Shown one piece after another: positions 1-10,039 of a stretch of 64,000 bases of DNA (position 1 is its first letter; each line of letters opens with the position of its first letter). The notes below the pieces were generated by a model. It saw only the letters and a list, made by a program, of their open reading frames with translations, was not told the DNA's origin and did not search any database. Both the position numbers and the translations under genes were made by a program. This DNA is from Tritrichomonas musculus (Eukaryota > Parabasalia > Tritrichomonadida > Tritrichomonadidae): contig JAPFFF010000029.1 of assembly GCA_039105265.1 (NCBI GenBank), positions 310,001 to 374,000 of the forward strand, given 5' to 3'.

Positions 1-71
1 GACACATAAGATCTTGGATGATTATTTTCTATGAATTTCATAACTTTTTGAATGCTTTCATTGAATTGCAT
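1..71 (-). CDS. N-terminus of a gene cut by the window edge
   Basis: On the minus strand an ATG at 71 opens 23 codons that stay open to the first base of the window (beginning MQFNESIQKV). The composition (Gln, Asn, Glu, Lys) resembles the other coding starts, and an AT-rich leader precedes the ATG. It would be divergent from the PRPP synthetase-like gene. The function cannot be told from so few residues, and it could also be a chance open stretch. Confidence 0.4.
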   Translation of the reverse strand, partial: MQFNESIQKVMKFIENNHPRSYV

Positions 72-784
72 TAATTTTTTTAAACATTTTGAAATTAACA
101 TTTATTGATTATAAATTAAATAAAATAATTATTCATATATTACTTATTAGTTAAAACTCTTTATTTTTGTTTTTCATTAATTTTTATTTGAGAAAAATGT
201 AGATAATGTCGAAAATTGCAATGTTTAGCAATTATCTTTGGAACATATGCTAAAAATTTTAATTTTTTTACTGTATTAATTTTTATATATGATGTGTAAT
301 AACATATATAACTCGCTAACATTTTTGAAGAAAATAGTTTGGTTTTATTACGTTTAAAAAAAAAATTGTGTAAATTATTTCTGGATAATCAGTAAATTTT
401 ATGAACTTATTTTCCCAATTCTAATGAAAGCTTATAAAATTAAAAATTCATTTAAACATTTCATAGCATATAGATGGAATTTTCTATATAAAGCAGTTAA
501 TGATTTTAAAACAAAATGGAAATTCAACTTATCTTTCAAAATGATAAAAATCAATAACAATATCTGCATTGATTACTTTATATAGTAGTACCATTCTCGT
601 AAATCAATCAATATTTTTTAATATTCCTCCATCGTAACATCAAAACATGATTATATTTTTATGTTGGTAAATTCCATATTTAAAAAGCTCTTCCGTTGTT
701 ATTCTCAGAAAAAATTGAAAAGATTAATTCAAAAATATTTAACACATCATTACTTCACAAATTTGGTGATATTTTTAATCATCA
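72..784. other. Intergenic spacer, no gene seen
   Basis: This is about 0.7 kb of AT-rich DNA between two divergent starts. I see no coding stretch, tRNA or clear repeat. The promoters of the flanking genes should lie here. A TCATCA sequence directly abuts the downstream ATG. Confidence 0.6.
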
Positions 785-1789
785 ATGACAGAAGTTGTTA
801 TTCTTGAACATCCTAATTCATATTATCTTTCGCAAGCGATAACAGAAGATCTTTTAGATCTTGGCGTATCTATTACTCACGTTGGTGTCGAACGATCAAG
901 TTTTCCAAATAGTGAAAAATATTATCGACTTCAAATTGATTCAAATTTCGCTCTTCTTGGAAAGACATCAGTATATATAGGTGCACTTACAAATGATGAA
1001 GAAATTTTAGATGTATTTAGAATTGGGTCTGCACTTGCCCAGGCTGGTATAAAACGTCGTGTGTTTGTTATTCCATTCCTTTCATATTTGTCAATGGATC
1101 GTGCATCACATGCTGGTGAAGTCGTAACAGCAAAATGCAATAGTCAAATGTTTGGAATTATAGGCGCAGCAAGTGAAGGAAATGTTTTTGTTTTTTTAGA
1201 TCTTCACTCAACTTGCTTGCTTCATTATTTCGAAGGACCTTGCTTACGCGTTGAATTAAATGCCAAGAATGCCCTTCTTCGTGCAATTGCTGAACAAAAC
1301 TATCCACATGAAACAATGATGATGGGATCAACTAATTTAAGACGAGCGGCATGGGTAAATTCTTATGCTCAAGCAATGAATATCCCAATCAGTTTTGTTC
1401 GTGAAAAACCAAAGCCAGATCAATATGAATTTATTAGTGAGGCTGATGGAGTTGTAGGAAATGTTAAAGGATATCGTGTCATCATTTATGATGATTTGCT
1501 GAAATCTGGAGCTACTTTAATTAACGCTGCAAAATGTTATTTAAGCGCTGGAGCTACAAGTGTTGTTGGCGTTGTTTCCCATCTTACTTGTTATAGTGAA
1601 CAGCAAATTGTTGATTTGATTAACTCCGATATCGAAAAAATTATTTGTACAAATTCACATCCAGTAACTCAAAATCCTCTTATTAAAGAAAATGATAAAT
1701 TTGTTGTTGTTGATGTTTCCGGCATTTTTACGCAAGCCTTGTTTGAAATACTTCCGACACCTGAAAACAAGCATCGTTCATCAATATAG
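785..1789 (+). CDS. Ribose-phosphate pyrophosphokinase-like (PRPP synthetase family)
   Basis: The 334-residue product has the two-domain layout of PRPP synthetases, which transfer the pyrophosphate of ATP to ribose 5-phosphate to supply nucleotide synthesis and salvage. Visible family marks are the segment DRASHAGEVVTAK (about residues 105-117), where the ATP-binding loop lies, DLHS (about 140-143), matching the metal-binding DLHA region, and the PRPP-binding loop VIIYDDLLKSGAT (about 236-248). The last differs from the usual DDIIDTGGT by Lys-Ser-Gly-Ala, and the ATP-loop region is also divergent. This could therefore be a non-catalytic PRPS-associated-type paralogue. Length is close to the usual 310-330. 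The first ATG is used and no signal peptide is seen. Family membership is firm, catalytic activity is not. Confidence 0.85.
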   Translation: MTEVVILEHPNSYYLSQAITEDLLDLGVSITHVGVERSSFPNSEKYYRLQIDSNFALLGKTSVYIGALTNDEEILDVFRIGSALAQAGIKRRVFVIPFLSYLSMDRASHAGEVVTAKCNSQMFGIIGAASEGNVFVFLDLHSTCLLHYFEGPCLRVELNAKNALLRAIAEQNYPHETMMMGSTNLRRAAWVNSYAQAMNIPISFVREKPKPDQYEFISEADGVVGNVKGYRVIIYDDLLKSGATLINAAKCYLSAGATSVVGVVSHLTCYSEQQIVDLINSDIEKIICTNSHPVTQNPLIKENDKFVVVDVSGIFTQALFEILPTPENKHRSSI

Positions 1790-2146
1790 TTTAATTTCAT
1801 AGATAGAATTTCAATTTACCACCAATTACAAAAGTCTGTTTTTAATACATAATAATTCATATTAGATAATTCACTAAAAAAGCATTAATTATTTATCTTA
1901 CCATTAATATTATTAAGTTCAAAATAAATTTTTAAAATCTAATATAATTCTTATTATTTATAAAATATAAAAAAAATTACAGATTAGCAAAAAATTTTGA
2001 GGATTAACTACATTATTAATAATTTTGGATTACTTTTAAGAGGAATAAATATCATAAATGAGTATCAGACATAAATATTTTACATAAACATAATGATATC
2101 TTCAATATATAGTAAGAACAATGCATCTAATAAACAACATATTAAT
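1790..2146. other. Intergenic spacer between convergent genes
   Basis: AT-rich DNA between the 3' ends of two convergent genes. I see nothing but short A/T runs. Confidence 0.6.
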
Positions 2147-3364
2147 TTACAGATATTTTTTTTGAACAAGCGCATGAAGCCTCTTCAAATGCGCATCTGT
2201 AGGAGTGATTCCGCGATTAGATGAATTAACACGCTTAACTGGCCTATGAGCGTTTGCTGGTGATTGATTTCTCGAATTATTTCTTGAACTGCCTCCACTT
2301 TTCTGATGACTCATTACCCATTGAGTTGGATCAAAGCGTTTGAATGATCCATTTGATGATCTCGAGGAAGGTCTTGAATTTGACGCAGAAGAGCGCGCTG
2401 ACCCAATTCCTGAATTATTTCTAGAGCCAGCAGCTGATGATTTTCTTGATCCTGATGCAGACGAACGTCTTGAACTTGCTCCTGAAGAAGAAGCCGACGA
2501 AAATCGAGAATTACGAACGTTTGATTGATATCGGGTTTTTGCTGATAGTCCTGTTCGGTTTCCACCATTTGTCATTGAAGTATTTGTCTTTCTTTTTGTA
2601 CTGGAAGTATTTCTAGTATTGGAACCAGAAGAAAGACCAAAATTACTATTATTTCGACTATTAGAATTTCTAAAGGTCTTTGATCGTGTTGAAACACTGT
2701 TTTGATTTTTCGTTGCGTTTCTAATTCTAGCTTTCTCTTCTAAATCTGCTATTTGGTGGCGCAAAGTTAATATAACTTGATCTTTTTCGTCAGCAAGACG
2801 GCGAATAGAGCCATTAAGATCATAAATTTGTTGTTCTAAAGCTTGAACCTTTTCTCTTTGAGAACTTGTCTGTTCAGAACTAGCTAAACGTTTGTTTTCG
2901 CTTCTTAAACTGCGAATAATTGACTTAAGTTCTTCTGTGGAATAAGGCTTACAAATTAAACGAAGAGGATATTTAACTCTATCAAATTCAGTGTGTTGCT
3001 CGAGAATGAAATAGCGCGCCTCATTTAAATTAATCTGAGACATAGTAGATTGCGATTGTGATTGTGAATTAGATCCATTTTTAATTTCGTTGATATCTCG
3101 TTGTGATAATATTGTGAAACTAACTTCATTTGAATTCCCTAATATAGCATTTTGAAGCATTTTATAAAATATTTGTACTTTTTTTGTATTTCCTGCTCTT
3201 GTTGTCAAATTATTAATACTTTGACCGTTAAATAATCCTTCCCATCTTTCAGGTTGATCTTCATCGAAAAGCAAAATCGAAAATGTGTCTGCTTGCTGAA
3301 TACTAAGTTGAATTTTATAATGAATTCCCTTATCAATAAAAGAAGATTGAATTGCGTCGTTCAT
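2147..3364 (-). CDS. CCDC61: CCDC61/VFL3 homologue, basal-body protein
   Basis: The 405-residue protein matches CCDC61 (Chlamydomonas VFL3), a SAS-6/XRCC4-fold protein that organises basal bodies and their rootlets. The globular N-terminus shows RWEGLF (40-45), NNLTTRAGNTKK (51-62) and, after a short Ser/Gln insert, RYFILEQHTEFDRVKYPL (about 117-134). All are in the order found in the animal protein. A coiled coil (about 145-215) follows, then a long Ser/Arg/Asn-rich tail containing FDPTQWV near 345, which corresponds to the FDPTAFV segment of human CCDC61. The ATG at 3364 fits the family's N-terminus. This indicates a flagellated cell. The assignment rests on recalled family sequence. Confidence 0.82.
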   Translation of the reverse strand: MNDAIQSSFIDKGIHYKIQLSIQQADTFSILLFDEDQPERWEGLFNGQSINNLTTRAGNTKKVQIFYKMLQNAILGNSNEVSFTILSQRDINEIKNGSNSQSQSQSTMSQINLNEARYFILEQHTEFDRVKYPLRLICKPYSTEELKSIIRSLRSENKRLASSEQTSSQREKVQALEQQIYDLNGSIRRLADEKDQVILTLRHQIADLEEKARIRNATKNQNSVSTRSKTFRNSNSRNNSNFGLSSGSNTRNTSSTKRKTNTSMTNGGNRTGLSAKTRYQSNVRNSRFSSASSSGASSRRSSASGSRKSSAAGSRNNSGIGSARSSASNSRPSSRSSNGSFKRFDPTQWVMSHQKSGGSSRNNSRNQSPANAHRPVKRVNSSNRGITPTDAHLKRLHALVQKKYL

Positions 3365-3722
3365 TTTGTAATTAATAAACCGTACGTTAATTCTTTGATT
3401 TTTTTGAATATTTTACATATTTCTAATTCAAAAATTGATAATAAAATGGACGTTTTAAATTTAAAATTGATAAACTCTCTTAATATTCGATTTTTATCAA
3501 CAAATAAAATTTCTTCTTTTTTTTTAAAACTCCAACGAAATATTTCTTTCATTCTGTCATATTATCTTGCGTTTCATAATTCATAGATTATTTTGAGCAA
3601 ATGAATTTTAAAATTAACAATAAGAAATTTATGATTATAAAGCAAAATAAGAAAATAAATATTAATAATAAACAATCGTTTAAAATACTATTAATATATG
3701 ATAATCGGGGAAAAAAAAAATA
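3365..3722. other. Intergenic spacer
   Basis: AT-rich spacer upstream of the CCDC61 gene and downstream of the ankyrin-RhoGEF gene. Frames open here on both strands are short and hydrophobic/Lys-rich with no recognisable domain, so I treat them as chance. An A9 run ends the spacer. Confidence 0.55.
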
Positions 3723-6700
3723 TTAATTAAATGGTATATCGGAATAAATCTCCGATTTTTGACCTTCATTTCTTTTGAGAGTTTGGAAGTCATAATTAAT
3801 CATTGGAACTCTTTGCCCTAGTGGATCAGTTTTATTTAACACATAACAACCACATTCTTCAATTCTCTTTAAAATCTTTTCTCTAGCCTCTGTTTTATTA
3901 TTGCATACAACATGGAAGGTTTTTGAATGCACACATTTTGATTGTTCACCAACCCAACTTGCGTAACAAATTTCGACACCAAGAGGGGAAGCCTCATCAG
4001 CTTCATCTATAGATAAAATTTTATCAACGTCGGATCTCCATCTGTTTCTTTCGAAGTTTGGCAAGGTTCCCTTTGGAGGAGCGCATTTGAGCAACATTGA
4101 ACCAAACGGTGTATAGATTTTAACTGATTCCATTCCGTAATCTTTACCAAAGTCCCAAAGAACTTCAGTTGAACGACATGAGAATTTGATTTTGAACTTT
4201 TCTGCACTTTTCTGAAGACCAAATAAAGTCGAATTTTTGAATAAGAAAATTGCAATTTTTGATTTCTTAAGAAAACTTTCAATACTTTTTCCGTATGTGT
4301 GATAACATGTAACAGCTAATTCATTACCAGGATCTTTTTTGTAAATATTAAAGTATGTTTTCAGACCCCAATCAGTAGATCCATTTTGTATTGGACTTTG
4401 TTGAAATCGTGGAGGAGCGAACAATCCTTCTGGTGGGCTGAATTCCTTTAATTCAAATTGGCCTCTAAAGAATAAAATATCATCTATAAATGAGGCAATT
4501 GTATTATCATAAATAGTTGTAATTAATCTGACTAATTTAAGTTCTTTTTGAGACTCTGCAATAAGCTTTCTTTCATTGCTTGTCTTACCGATATAAGAAT
4601 ATTTAATGAGTGCTTTTTGAAGAGCAGTTGTATCACTATGCTCTTTTGGAGTAACTTTAATGACAGCTTTAATTAAATCAGGATATCTTGTGAATTGTTG
4701 AGTTGGAACGATTAAAGCATCGTCAATACTCAAATTTCCATAAGAAGTCATATGAAGGAACGATTGTAAGTTTTGAATACTTCTTATTTCAGAAATTGCA
4801 ACTTCATAGTTGGCTGACATACCAAGAAGAGGCAAAAATGCATCAGCAAAATAGACCAAAAAGTTACCTATTTCTGATTTTGGAGTCAGTTGGAAATAAA
4901 TATAAGAAAGACGTTGAACAAACATCGAAAGAAGGCGATACATCAATTTACACTCAGCTAAATATGAATCAATTTTTTTGTTTACACCAACCACATGAGC
5001 TTTTTTAGCTTTATCAAGAATGGCTCCAATAATTTGAAATGCATTGTTTTGGGTTTCGTAAATTTCGAGTATAGCACTAGCTCTTCGTTCTGGTAATTTA
5101 ACAAGAGCCATTAATTCTTCATTCTTTGTATCTTCAGCAACGCAGTGAACAACAGGATCAACAATGAAGTTTGCACCTGCTTCGATAAGCATTGATGTTA
5201 ATTCAACACTGCCGATGAGTAATGCATGATGTATTGGCATTAGTGGCATGTTGTATTGTTCATTTGGACTAATATCAGGAATTGAAGGATCAACATGTTT
5301 ATTTGAAAGAATAGTTTTGACGGTTTCAATAGTACCTTCTTTATCTGATTCATACTGATCAATAACAACTGAGAGGAGGGGATAATCTTTGTTATATATA
5401 TTAACTGAGTAACCTCTGCTGATATGCTCTAAAACAGCTTCTTTGGTAATTGGTTTGATATCAAAAATAGGCATATGGTGCCATCTTGATATAGCTCTAG
5501 CAACCGCTTGATGTTCTGTATTTGATGAAGAAGACCATGAAGACATCGGGTTATCATTATTTTTATTGGAATTTGAATTAATTGTTGAAAAGGTTGAAGC
5601 TACATTTGAATCAGGATTGGTAGATAAAGAATCTTGAGTTTGTTGAGTTGACGAACGTTGAAGAGATGCAGCCTCTAATGGAGTCCTTCCTTCACTGTCT
5701 TTGCGTGAAAGGAGATCTTGAATAACGTCATCTTTTAATACGTTTTCACTCAAAAGATAATTTGTTGCATCAATGTTATTGTGCTTAGCAAGTATATGGA
5801 AGATATTTTGTTTATTTGAATTTTCTGCTTTGATATCTGCTCCTTTTTCTATCAAGAAATTGTAATTTTTCTCAAAGTCTGGTGAACTATTTGTAACTAA
5901 TAATAAAAGAGGTGTATCACCTGCAAGATTTCTAGCATTTACATCATTGTTCATTTTGTTAATGGCATCTTCAATTGAATAAACATTATTGCACATACAT
6001 GCTCGATGTATAAAAAGATTGCCAGAAGGATCAACTGCGCTTTTCAGATTCGGCTGTTTTTCAAGCATGGTATTTCTGATTTTATCGTATTTATGATCGC
6101 AAGTATAATGAATTAAAGGTCTTCCATTATAATTAATATCATAATTGACATTTGTGGCAGCGAATGCATCGATGATTTGAATTTCACGAACAACTATATC
6201 GATAAGGCACGACTCATCATTTGGTATAAATTGGAGGAAGCCATTTTTAATTAATGTATCAGCAAGCTTGTAGCTTTTCGCATCAAGAGCAGCTCTTAAA
6301 AGATGCTTTCCGCTTTTTGTATGAGCTTTCATATCAAATCCACTTTTTATTAGCAAGTCTGCCATTTTACCTGCAGTATCAGGATCAAAAGCATTTAATA
6401 AAGATTCTTGAATATTTTCAGTATCATTAGAAAGATTTGGCTTCTTTGATAATAGTATTTGTAGGCAATCCAAACTGCCACCCATTATAGCGCACACTAC
6501 CATTGATCTTTTTTGTGAATCTAAAATAGAGAAGTTTGGTTCGTAACGAAGAAGGCTACGTAATGCTTCAGCCTTACCTTTTTTGGCAGCGTAGTGAAAA
6601 GCAGTATATTTCATATTTTCTTCCATAAGGTTTGGATCAGCATTCTTGTTAATAAGCTCTTTAACAATTCGAGATGGTAATGTTGGATCTTGACCTGGCT

Positions 6701-7643
6701 GAAGAGCTATAGCACAGAGCAAGGGAGTTTTACCAAAAACATCGATAATATCTACTTTGCCTTTATATGCAATTATTGAATCTATTTTTTGTTCCATTAC
6801 ATATTTGTGAATTTCTGATGGTGCACAACATCGACCAGTTTGTTGCCATTGTGAAGCTTTTGAAACTGTTTCTGTTATTACTGACGTTGCAGTTTTTTTA
6901 TTAAAAGTACATCCGCGAGCATACAAGATTTCCGCTACTGGTACAGATTGTGCAAGTTCAATCGCTGTCTTTTCAACTTTGTCTGATTCTTTTATTTTCA
7001 TATTAACATCAATATCTTTTCGCTTTGGATTTAACAAAACACGAAGGAACTCTGGCTTATTGGCAAGAACTAGATGATGAATAATTGTGTAATCTTGATC
7101 ATCAACAGTATTTATCGATCCTGGAGGTAATATTTTGACTAGCAATTTAAAACATTCAAACGAATTGCTTTCTATACAAGTTTTAGTCATTCGAATTATA
7201 TTTGTACCGATATAACTTTGTGCAATGGAGCTTTTTAAAATTTCCTTGAAACCTTCTGTATATTTTGTTTGGCAAGCTAATTCTATCGAGTTAACTTCGT
7301 GCATATCTGCAATAGTAGGATTAGCGCCATTTTCAATTAAATATTTAATGGCAGTAATATTTTTATTTTGAACAGCGACAAAAAGTGGTGTTTGTGAATT
7401 AATATCAACATTATCTAAATAAACAAATCCATTTAAAATAGCATCCCATTGATCAAATTGAGTATTTGCTGCAAGAATATGAAGAACATTATGTTTGTCC
7501 TCATCAACAAGAAAATCCAAGCCAAAAGATTTTAAATAGATATTTTCAAGTTGCTGAGAAATGATTTGAGCATTATGAGCATCTGCTCCAAGACAAGTCT
7601 CGCTTACATAGGAATAGTTTGCTTCTATGTCAGTGGAGTGCAT
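3723..7643 (-). CDS. Ankyrin-repeat protein with C-terminal RhoGEF (DH) and PH-like domains
   Basis: The 1,306-residue protein begins with many ankyrin repeats (about 45-850), with recurring motifs such as TPLFVAVQNKN, TPLLCAIALQ and TAFHYAAKKGKAEAL. A Ser/Asn-rich linker (about 665-710) interrupts them. From about 855 to 1055 the sequence looks like a Dbl-homology exchange domain. Its conserved core VPTQQFTRYPDLIKAVIK (about 980-997) matches the family pattern (L/V)xPxQRxxRYPLLL(K). A PH-like region (about 1100-1230) follows. DH domains exchange GDP for GTP on Rho/Rac GTPases, so this is probably a cytoplasmic regulator of actin or vesicle dynamics, with the ankyrin array binding partners. 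No transmembrane segment is seen. The ankyrin-GEF combination is unusual. Confidence 0.78.
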   Translation of the reverse strand: MHSTDIEANYSYVSETCLGADAHNAQIISQQLENIYLKSFGLDFLVDEDKHNVLHILAANTQFDQWDAILNGFVYLDNVDINSQTPLFVAVQNKNITAIKYLIENGANPTIADMHEVNSIELACQTKYTEGFKEILKSSIAQSYIGTNIIRMTKTCIESNSFECFKLLVKILPPGSINTVDDQDYTIIHHLVLANKPEFLRVLLNPKRKDIDVNMKIKESDKVEKTAIELAQSVPVAEILYARGCTFNKKTATSVITETVSKASQWQQTGRCCAPSEIHKYVMEQKIDSIIAYKGKVDIIDVFGKTPLLCAIALQPGQDPTLPSRIVKELINKNADPNLMEENMKYTAFHYAAKKGKAEALRSLLRYEPNFSILDSQKRSMVVCAIMGGSLDCLQILLSKKPNLSNDTENIQESLLNAFDPDTAGKMADLLIKSGFDMKAHTKSGKHLLRAALDAKSYKLADTLIKNGFLQFIPNDESCLIDIVVREIQIIDAFAATNVNYDINYNGRPLIHYTCDHKYDKIRNTMLEKQPNLKSAVDPSGNLFIHRACMCNNVYSIEDAINKMNNDVNARNLAGDTPLLLLVTNSSPDFEKNYNFLIEKGADIKAENSNKQNIFHILAKHNNIDATNYLLSENVLKDDVIQDLLSRKDSEGRTPLEAASLQRSSTQQTQDSLSTNPDSNVASTFSTINSNSNKNNDNPMSSWSSSSNTEHQAVARAISRWHHMPIFDIKPITKEAVLEHISRGYSVNIYNKDYPLLSVVIDQYESDKEGTIETVKTILSNKHVDPSIPDISPNEQYNMPLMPIHHALLIGSVELTSMLIEAGANFIVDPVVHCVAEDTKNEELMALVKLPERRASAILEIYETQNNAFQIIGAILDKAKKAHVVGVNKKIDSYLAECKLMYRLLSMFVQRLSYIYFQLTPKSEIGNFLVYFADAFLPLLGMSANYEVAISEIRSIQNLQSFLHMTSYGNLSIDDALIVPTQQFTRYPDLIKAVIKVTPKEHSDTTALQKALIKYSYIGKTSNERKLIAESQKELKLVRLITTIYDNTIASFIDDILFFRGQFELKEFSPPEGLFAPPRFQQSPIQNGSTDWGLKTYFNIYKKDPGNELAVTCYHTYGKSIESFLKKSKIAIFLFKNSTLFGLQKSAEKFKIKFSCRSTEVLWDFGKDYGMESVKIYTPFGSMLLKCAPPKGTLPNFERNRWRSDVDKILSIDEADEASPLGVEICYASWVGEQSKCVHSKTFHVVCNNKTEAREKILKRIEECGCYVLNKTDPLGQRVPMINYDFQTLKRNEGQKSEIYSDIPFN

Positions 7644-7862
7644 TTTTAAATTTTAAATAAATTTTAATTGCTTTTCTCTTTTTACTAAATGGCAAGTTAA
7701 TTTTTTCTAAATTTTTATCTGTTGACATTTATTTTTTTCTAAGCTTTAATTCAAAAAAAAAGAAAAAATTGAATTGGATTTCTTTATTATTCAAAAATTT
7801 GATATCGAATTTGATATAATCCAAAATTTTACAAACAAATTTTATAAGATAGCATAAAAATT

Positions 7863-8750
7863 TTAATGCTTAGATGGGAATATGTCCAAAGTATTGCATT
7901 GTTTTTCATAATTGACTAAAAAATGATGCATTCTATTAATTTCTTCATCTAAACGGGATTTTTGTCTCTTTTTTCCTTGTTCAATAATTGCATTATCGAG
8001 CAAAGTTTGATTGTTAGCAACATTTTGGGCTAGCATTTGGCATTTATTTAATACTTTTTTATATTTTAATTTTAATTTTTGGTATTTCTGTTTGTAAACG
8101 TCGTTAGCATTGCTGTTTGTAGTTTTGAGTTTCCTTATTAATGAATGCGTGGCTTCAAGAAGATATGAATAAGAAAATGATGCATATTCTTGATTGCTTG
8201 TAATAGCATTAGTATTGAATTTTATATTTTCAACATAAGGTGAAACCATTTCCATAAATGTGCTAAAGGTTGAATTCCAAATTTCATTTTTACTTGTCTT
8301 CAGTTGCTTTATAGTATTTTCTAATTGAGATATGCGAAAATTGCTGTCATTTAACTGCCTTTTATATTCAAATTTCTTTTTAGATAATTTTTCAATTTTT
8401 TCTCGTAAATTCAAAATCAAGTCTTCATCTCTTTCCCTTCGTTCAATTAAAGCAGAATTTAATTGTGGAGAAGGAGTTGACGATTGTGAAGATTGTGAAG
8501 ATGAATGAATTGACTGATTTTCGATGTGTAATTCTGTGACTCTCATTAAAAGTTCTTCATATTGCGTTTTTAGTGTTGCGTAATCATGAGTAGACTTTTG
8601 AAGAGCTTCTGTTTTTTGACTTATTTCTTCTTGGTACATATCATTCATATGAGCTAAAGTTAAATTTTCTTCTTCTAGTTTATGTATCCTTGTAATTGCA
8701 TTATTGAATTGAGATCTTAGTTGATCAGCGTCAAATGAGATTTTTTCCAT
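7863..8750 (-). CDS. Coiled-coil protein of unknown function
   Basis: The 295-residue product is almost entirely predicted coiled coil. Heptad-rich Glu/Leu/Lys stretches lie at about 5-80 and 105-150, and a Lys-rich helix at about 215-285. A Ser/Gln-rich hinge (SSSQSSQSSTPSPQ, about 82-95) separates them. I recognise no named domain; similar architecture is common in centriolar, kinetochore and Golgi tethering proteins. It is divergent from the UIM protein gene, with only 83 bp between the two ATGs, so the pair probably shares one promoter region. Confidence 0.7.
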   Translation of the reverse strand: MEKISFDADQLRSQFNNAITRIHKLEEENLTLAHMNDMYQEEISQKTEALQKSTHDYATLKTQYEELLMRVTELHIENQSIHSSSQSSQSSTPSPQLNSALIERRERDEDLILNLREKIEKLSKKKFEYKRQLNDSNFRISQLENTIKQLKTSKNEIWNSTFSTFMEMVSPYVENIKFNTNAITSNQEYASFSYSYLLEATHSLIRKLKTTNSNANDVYKQKYQKLKLKYKKVLNKCQMLAQNVANNQTLLDNAIIEQGKKRQKSRLDEEINRMHHFLVNYEKQCNTLDIFPSKH

Positions 8751-8833
8751 ACAACAAATATCGTTTTTCTAATATTAATATTTCAATTGAAATTTTCAAT
8801 TAAAAGCGCCAAATTTTTAGGAACTTTTCATAA
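8751..8833. promoter_or_regulatory. Shared 83-bp divergent promoter region
   Basis: Two genes start back to back from this spacer. It contains the imperfect inverted stretch TTTCAATTGAAATTTTCAATT and, near the plus-strand gene, TTTTCATAAATG. The latter is compatible with the short TCA-type initiator that parabasalid genes use close to the ATG. Promoter function is inferred from position. Confidence 0.4.
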
Positions 8834-9190
8834 ATGAATTTTATCAGGAATATTTATAATCGTTTCTTTGGACAAAATTCAGCAGAAGATGAGCATAGTG
8901 AAGAGGAAGTACGTCCAAAACGTCGTCATTCTCAAGAATTATATGAAGCCGAAATTCAAAGAGCACTTGAGGAATCAAAAAGAGAGCAAGAAGAAAGAGA
9001 AAATGCAAAAAAATATCATTTAGATCCAGAAGAAGCTGAGCAAATTGAAGCAATTCAATATGAAGAAATTCATTCTGTTGTTTATAATCAAGATGAATTA
9101 TCGAAAATATTAAAAAAACTGCCAGGAGTTAATCCAGATGATGAGATATTTAACGAATTTTATGATAACGAAGATGATTTTAGTCATTAG
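8834..9190 (+). CDS. Small ubiquitin-interacting-motif (UIM-like) protein
   Basis: The 118-residue, very acidic protein contains a helix YEAEIQRALEESKREQEE (about 37-54) that fits the UIM pattern of acidic residues, a hydrophobic residue, then Ala-x-x-x-Ser. UIMs bind ubiquitin and occur in proteasome, endocytic and deubiquitinating factors. A basic patch RPKRRH precedes the motif and could act as a nuclear signal. The N-terminus MNFIRNIYNRFFG is amphipathic. The C-terminus is Asp/Glu/Asn-rich. The UIM call rests on one motif of about 18 residues. Confidence 0.6.
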   Translation: MNFIRNIYNRFFGQNSAEDEHSEEEVRPKRRHSQELYEAEIQRALEESKREQEERENAKKYHLDPEEAEQIEAIQYEEIHSVVYNQDELSKILKKLPGVNPDDEIFNEFYDNEDDFSH

Positions 9191-10039
9191 TTTTTTTTTT
9201 TTTTAGTGATACTTTCTTTATCTATCATTTTTATAGCAATGTTTTCTATACATTTATGCGGATCATATTACAGATTAATTAATCGTTAAGTTTACTGACA
9301 AAAATGTTGTCCAATGTTCATTATTATTATGCCTAAAATCGTAATAAATGATGATGAACAATATTATTTTCTTTCAACTATAGTTTCTATGCTATTTATC
9401 TCACTTGCATAGTCTCCTACTTAAAAAAGTGGTATTATAAATTTAAAATAAATATTTTTTTTTTGTTAATGATCATTAAAAAATCGCAAAAACTCCTCAA
9501 TTTATTAATGATCATTTGAGATAAGGGATGGCTAATGTTGGCTTAATAATTTGATCAACAATGGCATTTTTTCCCAAGTTTTTGTTCTCAATGTTGGTTT
9601 TGTTATTAATTTTACAAAATTGCTAAAAAAGTCGAGATTTTTTCTTAGGCTCATGCAATACATGTATTATCAGTGAAAATATTCGAATGTTGGATCATAA
9701 ATAAATCTAAAGTGAAGTTAAAAAATAGAGAGTCTATTCATGATTCGATATAAATTGGGCTTTTTATTTAATAACAAAATTGGCTGGGTCATTTACTAAA
9801 AAAAACAATAGTATTTTGTAATTTTTGTTAATGAAAATCATAAATGCACAAAGAACAAGGCATTTGAAAAATTTATTCAATTATTAAATATCTGAGGGTT
9901 ATTCGCAAAAAGTTAAACTTATTGAAAATATGCTCATTTTCAATATGTGTGAATCCCACTTTTTCTATTGTTCATTTCGTTAATTAAATAAAAATTTTCA
10001 ATTGTATGCATTTGACTAAATAAATATCATTTATTTTTT
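9191..10039. other. Intergenic spacer with a repeated palindrome
   Basis: There are 849 bp without a gene. The palindromic word TTAATGATCATT occurs twice, at 9466-9477 and 9505-9516, in the same orientation. A T11 run follows the upstream stop codon. Nothing else is supported. Confidence 0.55.
10027..10035 (+). promoter_or_regulatory. Candidate initiator TCATTTATT
   Basis: TCATTTATT lies directly 5' of the kinase ATG at 10040. It resembles the TCA(Py)T(A/T) initiator that marks transcription starts a few bases before the ATG in trichomonads. Such a word is not rare in DNA this AT-rich. Confidence 0.3.

Noticed and set aside
3254-3586. 110-codon plus-strand frame
   Set aside because: Overlaps the CCDC61 start on the other strand and is hydrophobic/Asn-rich without a domain.
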